From NCBI GenBank assembly GCA_028721415.1, contig JAQYIU010000036.1:1-57914 (forward strand): a DNA stretch of 57,914 bases, written 5' to 3'. The position numbers and the translations under genes were made by a program. Of this stretch, positions 36,442 to 44,364 are shown piece by piece. The notes under the pieces were generated by a model. That model did not search any database and was not told the DNA's origin. It saw only the letters and a list, made by a program, of their open reading frames with translations. The stretch is from Lachnospiraceae bacterium. Lineage in GTDB: Bacteria > Bacillota > Clostridia > Lachnospirales > Lachnospiraceae. Within the stretch, counting starts at the first letter, position 1; every line of letters begins with the position of its first letter.

Positions 36442-37167
36442 TTATAATTCACCTTTGATTATGCTATCCATCTGCTTTACTTCTTTCATCAATTCAGTAT
36501 ACCGCTGTGCTCTTTTTTGTTCCCGGCTGTCTTCTGCAACGCCGGATGTACAGATGGATTCTGCAATTTTCTTCTTTTTTTTCATTTCTTTTTCCAGGTA
36601 TTCCAGTAATACCGGATTTTTTTCCTGAATCAGAAGATGTCCGTATTGATAATCGGTTTCTTCCGGATAACTAAGAGCATCCGCTCTCCCATCTGCAGCT
36701 TCTGCTTTTATCACAACATAGTATTTTCCATCTTCTTTTAAAAACCATTCGTTTGTGATCTGATATCCCTGGTCATGAAGCAGATGACGCACTTTAAACC
36801 ACTCGGATTGCGGCTGCAGAATAAATTCGATTTCTGCCTGAAAGAATTCCGGCGCCTTTTCGAGTATCCGGCAAATCAGATCACCGCCCATACCGGCAAT
36901 CACCACTGTATCCGTTTCTTCCGGAGCAAGCTCGGCAAGTCCGTCGCTCAGCCTTGTCTCAATCTGTTCCGCCATTCCTTCTGCATTAATATGTTCTTTT
37001 GCCCGCTCTAAAGGACCTTTATTTACATCCATGGCAATGGCGGTTTCACAACAGTGATTTTGTATCAGATAAATTGGCACATAACCGTGATCGGTACCAA
37101 CATCGGCAACCCGATGCCCCGGTGTCACTGCATGTGCCACAGTTTGTAATCGTCTTGATAAATCCAT
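36442..37167 (-). CDS. trmK: tRNA (adenine-22-N1)-methyltransferase
   Basis: About 241 residues, the normal length. The SAM-binding fold starts MDLSRRLQTVAHAVTPG HRVADVGTDHGYVPIYL, followed by AIAMDVNKGPLERA and the family motif VVIAGMGGDLICRILE near residue 95, then LQPQSEWFKVRHLL. The C-terminus is a coiled coil (YLEKEMKKKKKIAESI) as in B. subtilis TrmK (YqfN). It methylates A22 of several tRNAs. The ATG at 37167 is preceded by AAAGAGGAAAT; the frame opens at 37218. It is downstream of the second rpoD-type gene, a conserved order in Firmicutes. Confidence 0.93.
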   Translation of the reverse strand: MDLSRRLQTVAHAVTPGHRVADVGTDHGYVPIYLIQNHCCETAIAMDVNKGPLERAKEHINAEGMAEQIETRLSDGLAELAPEETDTVVIAGMGGDLICRILEKAPEFFQAEIEFILQPQSEWFKVRHLLHDQGYQITNEWFLKEDGKYYVVIKAEAADGRADALSYPEETDYQYGHLLIQEKNPVLLEYLEKEMKKKKKIAESICTSGVAEDSREQKRAQRYTELMKEVKQMDSIIKGEL

Positions 37168-37218
37168 ATTTCCTCTTTCCTGTGTTGTCATTGTTATCTT
37201 GTGTATCTGTTTAAGCAC

Positions 37219-38316
37219 TCACTCCAAAAAATCACGGAGTTTCCTACTCCTTGTAGGATGACGAAGTTTTCTGAGTGCCTTGGCTTCAATCTGACGGATT
37301 CGCTCTCTTGTCACCTGAAAATCCCGCCCTACTTCCTCCAAAGTATGTGGTTTTCCATCTTCCAGGCCAAAACGTAGAGCAAGTACTCTCTGTTCTCTCT
37401 CTGAAAGGGTATCCATCACTTCACAGAGCTGTTCCCGAAGCAAGGCATGAGTCGCTTCTTCTGCGGGTACAGGAATATGCTCGTCCTGAATAAAATCTCC
37501 CAGATGGCTGTCTTCTTCCTCTCCGATCGGGGTCTCGAGAGAAACCGGTTCCTGAGAAATCTTTGAAATTTCCAGAATCCGCTCCACAGACATATTCATC
37601 CGCTCCGCCACTTCTTCTGGTGTGGGTTCTCTTCCATATTCCTGCAAAAGAGCTCTTCTCGCCCGGTTTACCCGGTTGATCGTCTCCACCATATGAACCG
37701 GAATCCGGATGGTTCTCGCCTGATCAGCAATCGCCCGGGTGATGGACTGCCTGATCCACCAGGTTGCATAGGTACTGAACTTATACCCTTTTCGGTAATC
37801 AAATTTATCCACGGCCTTAATAAGCCCCAGGTTTCCTTCCTGAATAAGATCCAGAAACTGCATCCCCCTGCCGGCATATCTTTTTGCAATGCTCACGGTC
37901 AGGCGCAGATTTGCCTCTGAAAGACGCTTTTTGGCTGCCATATCTCCCTGTTCCATCCGTTTTGCAAGCTCGATTTCTTCTTCCGGCTTCAGAAGGGGAA
38001 TCTTTCCGATTTCTTTCAGATACATCCTGACCGGGTCTTCCATGGAAACCTTTTCCGCATCCATTAGATCGAATGCACTTTCCATTTCTTCTCTGGAATC
38101 TTCCATCTCTTCTTCATTATCATCTTCCGACACGGTAAGAACATCGATCTTCCGGCCTTCCAGAATGGAAATCACCTGCTCAAGCTGTGCCGGTGTCAAC
38201 AAAATATCCTGAAACACTTCCTGGATCTCGGAAAGCTCCAGAACATTTTTGTTTTCTCTGGCTTTCTGAAACAGAACATTTAACTGATTGCTGAAAATTT
38301 GTTCTTCCTTGTCCAA
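37219..38316 (-). CDS. sigA: Primary RNA polymerase sigma factor (dnaG-linked copy)
   Basis: The 365-residue product contains region 1.2 ([21 protein letters not shown]), region 2 ([41 protein letters not shown]), region 3 and region 4 ending [20 protein letters not shown]. It is the housekeeping sigma by position, directly after dnaG. The start is a TTG at 38316 with GGAGGG seven bases upstream; the ATG overlapping it is out of frame. The promoter-reading helices 2.4 and 4.2 are almost the same as in the other RpoD-type protein (12.3-13.4 kb), so both probably read the same promoters. Confidence 0.95.
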   Translation of the reverse strand: MDKEEQIFSNQLNVLFQKARENKNVLELSEIQEVFQDILLTPAQLEQVISILEGRKIDVLTVSEDDNEEEMEDSREEMESAFDLMDAEKVSMEDPVRMYLKEIGKIPLLKPEEEIELAKRMEQGDMAAKKRLSEANLRLTVSIAKRYAGRGMQFLDLIQEGNLGLIKAVDKFDYRKGYKFSTYATWWIRQSITRAIADQARTIRIPVHMVETINRVNRARRALLQEYGREPTPEEVAERMNMSVERILEISKISQEPVSLETPIGEEEDSHLGDFIQDEHIPVPAEEATHALLREQLCEVMDTLSEREQRVLALRFGLEDGKPHTLEEVGRDFQVTRERIRQIEAKALRKLRHPTRSRKLRDFLE

Positions 38317-38387
38317 AACATGCCCTCCAAATTATCATTCTTTCTTTTAATATAACCAGTTTCCGTGCCCTTATTCGTGTCGTTTTT

Positions 38388-40166
38388 CTATTGGGTGAGA
38401 TGTATATTTAATTTTTGTATTTTTGTTTTTTGCGTCAGCAATTCCTGCCACCGGACAATGTCTCCGGTATGAATCATTTCCTCCTCAATACTTGCCAGAC
38501 GAATCTTTTTAATCACATCCGTCAGCGCCTTATCCCTGTCTTCGGATGATGGATCGTATTTCAGATGGGTATTAAAAATCGCCGCCACTTCTTTCTGGTC
38601 TTCTACTTCAGTGAACTGATTCATGATCCTTGCCGGATTTAAAGTCTGTCCTGTTTCCAGCTGTTCAAAAAGCATCAACGCCACCGCATGGTAAAGCGGT
38701 GTAAGAAAATCATCCGGCCCCACATAATGACAGATGACCGGATAGATCTCGGGATGTTCCACCAGCCAGGTAAGAAGAATCCGCTGTGGTTGATTCTGAT
38801 AATTCTCTTTCTTCTCCTGCTTTCTCTCTCTGGTTTCCGGTTCTTTTTTATATTGCTCGTTCACTTTTTCATACTGATATCCAAGACCGTATTGGTTCAC
38901 AAGCGCTTCCAGGTCTTTCTGAACGACCATAAAACGGTTGGCCGCTGCGGTAAGATACGCATTTCTTTCCACCGGCTCCTCGATCTGTGCCAGGATTTTT
39001 GCCACTTCCCGAATAAACTCTGTCCGGCTTTCCGGATCTTTCTGGTCATAGCTATCATAAAGCACCAGCATTTCAAACATCCGTCCCGGCTCTGCCTGAT
39101 CCAGACGTTTCTGGTAGCCTTCTGCCCCTTCTGCCTTAATAAGCTCATCGGGATCCTTAAATGGTTTCATGGACAGAACTCTGCCTTTCAATCCATTTTC
39201 CCGTAAAATTGGCAGTGCACGAAGTGCTGCTTTTACTCCGGCTCCGTCACTGTCAAAAGAAAGGATCACCTCATCGGTATACCTCTTTAAAAGTAATGCC
39301 TGATTGGCAGTAAATGCTGTGCCAAGCGGTGCCACGGCATTGGTAAATCCTGCCTGATGAAGAGAAATCACATCCATGTATCCTTCGCAAAGAATGATTC
39401 CCTTATTTCGGGAACGTCTGGCATAGTTAAGTCCATATAGATTACGTCCTTTGTCAAAAAGAATCGTTTCTTTGGAGTTCAGATATTTCGGTTCCCCGTC
39501 CCCCATAACTCGTCCACCAAAGCCAATCACTCTCTGACTGGCATCCATAATCGGAAAGATCACTCGATTAAAAAATTTATCGTAACTTCCCCGGACAGAA
39601 TCAATCGTTACCAGAGAAGATTCTTTCATCTGATAATCCGTGTATCCTTTCTTCTTTAAATACTGATACAGATCATCCCGGTAAATATCTGCATAACCCA
39701 GTCCAAATTTCTGAATCATCTCCTGGGAAACCCCTCGGTTCTCCAGATACTGCATCGCTTTCTCGCCCCGTTTGCTCTTTAAAAGATAATGAAAATAGAT
39801 CGCAGCCTGTTTATTCATTTCTTTCAGAACCGTTCTGGCATCGGCCTCTCTTTTTTCCTCCGGGGTCTGCTCCGATTCCGGAAGATCCACACCGGCTCTC
39901 TTCGCCAGTTCCTGCAGAGCCTCCACAAAAGACAGACGATTATATTCCATCAAAAATGTATAGACATTCCCTCCCTGTCCACAACCGAAACAATAATACA
40001 TCTGTTTTTCCCGGCTGACAGAAAAAGAAGGAGATTTTTCATTATGAAACGGGCATAGTCCAAAATAAGAGGACCCCTTCTTTTTCAGGGAAACATAAGA
40101 GGAAATGACATCCACAATATCATTTCGTTCCCTGACCTCCTCAATTACATCCTCATCGTATCTCAT
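38388..40166 (-). CDS. dnaG: DNA primase
   Basis: The 592-residue primase makes RNA primers for replication. The N-terminal zinc-binding domain has CPFHNEKSPSFSVS and YYCFGCGQGGN. The catalytic core carries the RNAP-like basic motif and the TOPRIM acids in ILCEGYMDVISL and LSFDSDGAGVKAAL. The C-terminal region (about 440-592) is the helicase-interaction domain, preceded by a Lys/Glu-rich linker (KKEPETRERKQEKKENYQ). AGAGGGAGTC precedes the ATG. It lies 71 bases before sigA and 188 bases after the sigma-like gene. Confidence 0.97.
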   Translation of the reverse strand: MRYDEDVIEEVRERNDIVDVISSYVSLKKKGSSYFGLCPFHNEKSPSFSVSREKQMYYCFGCGQGGNVYTFLMEYNRLSFVEALQELAKRAGVDLPESEQTPEEKREADARTVLKEMNKQAAIYFHYLLKSKRGEKAMQYLENRGVSQEMIQKFGLGYADIYRDDLYQYLKKKGYTDYQMKESSLVTIDSVRGSYDKFFNRVIFPIMDASQRVIGFGGRVMGDGEPKYLNSKETILFDKGRNLYGLNYARRSRNKGIILCEGYMDVISLHQAGFTNAVAPLGTAFTANQALLLKRYTDEVILSFDSDGAGVKAALRALPILRENGLKGRVLSMKPFKDPDELIKAEGAEGYQKRLDQAEPGRMFEMLVLYDSYDQKDPESRTEFIREVAKILAQIEEPVERNAYLTAAANRFMVVQKDLEALVNQYGLGYQYEKVNEQYKKEPETRERKQEKKENYQNQPQRILLTWLVEHPEIYPVICHYVGPDDFLTPLYHAVALMLFEQLETGQTLNPARIMNQFTEVEDQKEVAAIFNTHLKYDPSSEDRDKALTDVIKKIRLASIEEEMIHTGDIVRWQELLTQKTKIQKLNIHLTQ

Positions 40167-40354
40167 GACTCCCTCTTTTCTTCACTATCCTGTATACAGC
40201 CTTCCAACATGCCGCATACCACATCTCAAAAGGAAAAGCTTCACACCTCCTGAGATAATAACATTATATGTTTCATATATAAAAATATGATTCTATTTTA
40301 CAAATTCTGCGTAATCTTCCCAGTGTTAAAAATTACTTTGATCATTTAAAAAAA

Positions 40355-41128
40355 TTAATCGATCTTGCCCTGATCAAGTACTGCGATGGCATCCAGAGAA
40401 ACTTTCATCAGTTCCTTCACTTCATCCTCTGTGATTCCCATGCGCTGTGCCAGCTCCTTTGGCTTTGCCTCCCTCTCATATTCTTTGGCAAAAGCGGTGG
40501 CAATCTCATTTAATTCATTGACTCTGCTGGCCATCTTCATGGCTGATCTTGTAGAGTTATTATACTCTTCCAATGCATTTTCAATGTGTTCACGTATCAC
40601 TTTTTCTTTATATGCTGCAAAATCTTTATTCCAGGATGGTTCAAAATCATTTACTGCCACCATAAGACCGATATTACTTTCCTGAATCAGATCACTGAGC
40701 AGCAATCCCTGTCCGGTATATTCCCTGGCCAGTTCAACCGCATAAGAGAGATTGGCCTCAATAAGAAGATTTCTGGCATTCTCATCTCCATTGATAAGCT
40801 TTCGCATGATCATGGCTTCCTGATCATCAGACAGCTGGCTGGCAACTTCTGTTTCTTTTACATAAAGACTGACCATCTCCTCATCCAGGGGGTCTTCTTT
40901 CGTTTCTATTTCTTCATCGAGCAGCTCTTCCTGTCCTCTGGCAACTCTGTTTTCAATATAAATCTGATGACTTTCCAGATAACGACATATATAATCCAGC
41001 TGTTGCTCTGCCAGACGCATATCAGCAAAATAACTTTCAATATCTTCCATTTTTAACTGGTTTCCGTTCGTTTCCGCAATGCGTTCCAACTCACGGATTG
41101 CTTCCAAAAAATCTGTTTGTCCCGCCAT
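40355..41128 (-). CDS. Sigma-70-like protein lacking region 4
   Basis: The 257-residue product resembles the RpoD-type proteins in this window but is altered. It has a region 1.1-like part (LEAIRELERIAETNGNQLKMEDIESYF), region 1.2 (DEEMVSLYVKETEVASQLSDDQEAMIMRKLINGDENARN) and regions 2.1-2.2 (LLIEANLSYAVELAREYTGQGLLLSDLIQESNIGLM). The -10 reading helix FSTYxTWWIRQ is replaced by FAAYKEKVIREHIENAL, losing the aromatic residues that melt DNA. A region 3-like part (AKPKELAQRMGITEDEVKELM) follows, and then the protein stops, so there is no region 4 for -35 binding. Its start overlaps the upstream stop by one base. It could compete for core polymerase, act as an anti-sigma, or need a partner subunit for promoter binding. 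Confidence 0.85.
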   Translation of the reverse strand: MAGQTDFLEAIRELERIAETNGNQLKMEDIESYFADMRLAEQQLDYICRYLESHQIYIENRVARGQEELLDEEIETKEDPLDEEMVSLYVKETEVASQLSDDQEAMIMRKLINGDENARNLLIEANLSYAVELAREYTGQGLLLSDLIQESNIGLMVAVNDFEPSWNKDFAAYKEKVIREHIENALEEYNNSTRSAMKMASRVNELNEIATAFAKEYEREAKPKELAQRMGITEDEVKELMKVSLDAIAVLDQGKID

Positions 41129-42792
41129 TATTCTCTCCCTTCTTTCTGATCTGCCGGAAATACGATGTTCATCTGCTTTCTTGCTTCATCCAGAACCTTC
41201 ATGGTTTCCAGAGTAATCTCTTTTCCCTTTTCCCATCCGGTACCGGTCTTAATCATTTTTATGAAAGCATTGGTCTCATGATTCAGGGTATTATCAGATT
41301 GTTCAAAATGAATGGACTGATCTACCTTTTTTCGGGAGATACGGAGATCTTTTACGTTTTCAATCTCTTTAATCAGCATGGAACCATCCTCTCCCTGAAT
41401 CTGACTTGGCATGGCAGAATCCGTGATTTTGGAATAAATAGCCTCTCCAATCATATCTTCATATTCCATCAGAATGGTTCCTGCGCCATCCACACCATTG
41501 CAAAGCTTAATTCCCATGGCTTTCACGGCTTTCGGTGCGCCAAAAAGCCGTATCATGCACGCCACAGTATAAACACCGATGTCCATCAACGCACCGTTGG
41601 ACAATTCCGGTTTAAATGCATTTTCTATAATCCCTCTCTTAAAATTATCATACCTTGAAGAATACTGGCAGTACTGAATCGTGGCTCTTCGAATCGTTCC
41701 AAGAGATTCCATATATTCTGTCATTTTAAGAAATCCCGGAGTGTAAATAGAACGCATGGCTTCCAGAAGAATCACGCCTTCTTCTTCTGCCACCCGAAAC
41801 ATATCTTCTGCCTCTTCCTGATTGGAAGCCATTGGTTTCTCACAAAGCACATGTTTGCCTGCCCGCATCATGGCAATCGCCTGATCATGATGACAACAAT
41901 TCGGGCTGGCAATATATACCGCATCGAAAGCATCACTTTTTGCAAAAGCTTCCAGATCATCATAATATGTCAGATTTCCCTTTCGAAATCCGAACTCTTT
42001 CGCCTTATCAAGACTGCGGGAGTATACCGCCGTCAGTTCAAACTCTCTTCCAAACCGGTTTGCCTGATAAAACTTTTCAGCAATCTTTCCGGTTCCGATT
42101 ATTCCAAAACGAACCATCTTCTCTTCCTTCTCCATTTCTTTTTTATCCTGATTCCACAACAATTCCTTCAATTCTTTTACCGAACCGACCAGATGATCTG
42201 CACCTGCTTCTCTCAGTTCCTCTTCAGAACCATATCCATATAATACCCCAACAGATTCCACACCACAGACTGCAGCCCCCTTGATATCATGTTCCCTGTC
42301 GCCGACCATAATCGCCTTCTCCGAGGAAATATGGCACATATCCAGAGCATATTGAATCACTTCCGCCTTCTTCACCCTGGTTCCATCCAGCTCACTCCCC
42401 GCTACAAAGGAAAAATAATCTTCGATTCCAAAATATCGGAGAATCTCCTTTGCATAGATATGAGGTTTGGACGTGGCAAGCACCAGTTCAAATCCGGCTT
42501 CACTGAGTTCGGACAACATCTCGGCAATTCCGCTGTAAATCTCATTCTCATAAATTCCTTTCGGTGAAAAGTATTCCCGATAATATTCCACCGCCTCTTC
42601 CGCCTGCTCTTTGGAAAATCCATAAAACACCTGAAACGATTCCGCCAAAGGTGGTCCGATAAACGGAATCAGCTCTTTCAGATATTTTACCTCGATGCCA
42701 AATCTGGATAAGGCATATCGGACGGATGAGGTAATTCCCAACATCGGATCTGTCAGAGTTCCATCCAGATCAAACAATATATAATTTTTCAT
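41128..42792 (-). CDS. HAD phosphatase fused to a Gfo/Idh/MocA oxidoreductase
   Basis: Residues 1-215 are a phosphoglycolate-phosphatase/PpaX-like HAD hydrolase (LFDLDGTLTDP with the nucleophile Asp, LATSKP, and IMVGDREHDIKGA). Residues 226-554 are an NAD(P)-dependent oxidoreductase with an intact Rossmann loop (VRFGIIGTGKIAEKF) and the catalytic EKP in HVLCEKPM, followed by the beta-sheet domain. The two are joined without a stop through a Lys/Glu-rich linker. An in-frame ATG at 42117 with AAGGAAGAG upstream could start the oxidoreductase alone. Substrates are unknown; sugar or inositol phosphates and dihydrodiols are possible from family knowledge. It is translationally coupled to the sigma-like gene and heads the dnaG-sigA-trmK cluster. 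Fusion by loss of a stop is the likely origin. Confidence 0.85.
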   Translation of the reverse strand: MKNYILFDLDGTLTDPMLGITSSVRYALSRFGIEVKYLKELIPFIGPPLAESFQVFYGFSKEQAEEAVEYYREYFSPKGIYENEIYSGIAEMLSELSEAGFELVLATSKPHIYAKEILRYFGIEDYFSFVAGSELDGTRVKKAEVIQYALDMCHISSEKAIMVGDREHDIKGAAVCGVESVGVLYGYGSEEELREAGADHLVGSVKELKELLWNQDKKEMEKEEKMVRFGIIGTGKIAEKFYQANRFGREFELTAVYSRSLDKAKEFGFRKGNLTYYDDLEAFAKSDAFDAVYIASPNCCHHDQAIAMMRAGKHVLCEKPMASNQEEAEDMFRVAEEEGVILLEAMRSIYTPGFLKMTEYMESLGTIRRATIQYCQYSSRYDNFKRGIIENAFKPELSNGALMDIGVYTVACMIRLFGAPKAVKAMGIKLCNGVDGAGTILMEYEDMIGEAIYSKITDSAMPSQIQGEDGSMLIKEIENVKDLRISRKKVDQSIHFEQSDNTLNHETNAFIKMIKTGTGWEKGKEITLETMKVLDEARKQMNIVFPADQKEGRE

Positions 42793-42923
42793 TCCTTCCC
42801 TCCTCTGACCTTCTGTCTTTATCGCATTTTAGACAAAATTGTAAAAAAACAATTGCGATTCTCTGTTCATAGTATAAAAGAAAAACGGGGAAAAAACAAC
42901 CTTCTATGAACACCAAAGGATGA

Positions 42924-42952
42924 TTGACATTATACCTTTTTTAAAATATAAT
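42924..42952 (+). promoter_or_regulatory. Consensus sigma-A promoter of the CorC-type gene
   Basis: TTGACA (42924-42929), 17-base spacer, TATAAT (42947-42952): a perfect consensus, about 36 bases before the TTG start at 42989. The divergent HAD/oxidoreductase gene begins about 130 bases away; AATTGT and ACAATT around A6 near 42840-42857 form a small inverted repeat in that gap. Confidence 0.9.
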
Positions 42953-42988
42953 CATATCTGAATATATAATTTAAAAGGAGATGATGAC

Positions 42989-44293
42989 TTGGACCCCAGT
43001 TCCATACGCCAGATTATTGTTTTATTGATTTTACTGATGTTGTCTGCTTTTTTCTCTTCCGCAGAAACCGCACTGACCACAGTAAATAAACACCGGATGA
43101 GAGCCCTTTCCGAGAATGGAGACCGGCGGGCAGCCCGTGTCCTTGCTTTGATCGAAAAGCCGGAAAAGATGCTCAGTGCAATCCTGATCGGCAATAATAT
43201 TGTTAACCTCTCGGCGTCCTCCCTGACGACAACTTTAGCCATTCATCTGGCTTCGCAGGCCGGGCTTGGAGGAAATGCAAGCACCTTTATCGGACTTGCT
43301 ACTGGTATCCTGACATTTTTAATTTTAATTTTTGGAGAAATCACACCAAAAAATATTGCGACAAAACAAAATGAACCTATGTCCCTTATTTATTCGGGAC
43401 CAATTTACATTCTGACTTTTATACTGACACCTGTCATTTATGTGGTGAATTCCATCAGCTATTGTCTCTGCCGCCTGTTTGGTCTCAACTTAAATCAGAC
43501 ACAGACTATGACCGAGATGGAACTCCGAACCATCGTTGACGTGAGTCAGGAAGATGGTGTCATTGAACAGGAAGAAAAAGAACTGATCAATAATGTTTTT
43601 GATTTCGGTGATTCCATCGCCAAAGATATTATGCTACCCCGTATCGACATGGTTTTTGCTTCCGTCGATATGACTTATGATGAACTTGTTGAGATTTTCC
43701 TGGAAGAACAGTACTCCCGATTACCTGTCTATGAAGAATCCAAAGACAACGTGATCGGTATTCTGAATCTAAAAGATCTGTTTTTCAACCGGGTCACCCA
43801 CAAGAATGAAGACTTCGATATCCATGAAGTGATGCGAAAGCCTTTCTTCACTTATGAATTCCAGAAGACTTCTGTTCTTATGGAAGAGATGCGAAACAAA
43901 TCTATCAGCTTTGCTATTGTTTTAGACGAATATGGCTCTACCGCCGGTCTCATCACCTTAGAAGACCTGATTGAGGAGATCGTCGGAGATATTCGTGATG
44001 AATTTGATGCCGATGAAGCAGAGGCAATCAAATGCATAGGACCGAACGAATATGAGGTGGAAGGCAGCATGAAGCTTGATGACCTCAATGATATCATCGG
44101 TACAGAGATTGAATCCGAGAATTATGATTCCATCGGCGGTCACATGATCGGTCTGCTGGATCATCTTCCGGAAGAAGGCGAAACCGTCCGGGAAGGCGAT
44201 TATCTTTACTCAATTAAAAAGATGGACAAAAACCGTATTGAAACTGTTTATATAAAAATAGAAGACACTGCATTAGCAGAGGAAGCGGATTAA
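42989..44293 (+). CDS. CNNM/CorC-type membrane protein (hemolysin C family)
   Basis: The 434-residue product has the DUF21 membrane domain (IIVLLILLMLSAFFSSAETALTTVN, then helices near 85-105 and 135-155, with FGEITPKNIATKQNE), two CBS domains (KDIMLPRIDMVFASVDM and the IVLDEYGSTAGLITLEDLIEEIVGDI region) and a C-terminal CorC/HlyC domain (YEVEGSMKLDDLNDIIG). Members are Mg2+/Co2+ efflux or Na+-coupled magnesium transporters; CBS domains bind ATP/Mg. The start is a TTG with GGAG and an 8-base spacer. It has its own consensus promoter and terminator, so it is a separate unit. Confidence 0.93.
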   Translation: MDPSSIRQIIVLLILLMLSAFFSSAETALTTVNKHRMRALSENGDRRAARVLALIEKPEKMLSAILIGNNIVNLSASSLTTTLAIHLASQAGLGGNASTFIGLATGILTFLILIFGEITPKNIATKQNEPMSLIYSGPIYILTFILTPVIYVVNSISYCLCRLFGLNLNQTQTMTEMELRTIVDVSQEDGVIEQEEKELINNVFDFGDSIAKDIMLPRIDMVFASVDMTYDELVEIFLEEQYSRLPVYEESKDNVIGILNLKDLFFNRVTHKNEDFDIHEVMRKPFFTYEFQKTSVLMEEMRNKSISFAIVLDEYGSTAGLITLEDLIEEIVGDIRDEFDADEAEAIKCIGPNEYEVEGSMKLDDLNDIIGTEIESENYDSIGGHMIGLLDHLPEEGETVREGDYLYSIKKMDKNRIETVYIKIEDTALAEEAD

Positions 44294-44317
44294 CTTTCCC
44301 TTCCTGCCACAGATATA

Positions 44318-44345
44318 GAATCCTGCTTCGCAGGATTCTTTTTTT
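44318..44345 (+). terminator. Terminator after the CorC-type gene
   Basis: GAATCCTGC, loop TTC, GCAGGATTC, then seven T. A textbook intrinsic terminator. Confidence 0.95.
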
Positions 44346-44364
44346 CAGAAAGGATTTTGGAACG

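Noticed and set aside
40167-40354. GGAGGTGTGAAG near 40242 as a small gene start before dnaG
   Set aside because: The possible GTG is directly on the ribosome site and the frame is only about 20 codons; the stretch forms a weak hairpin instead.
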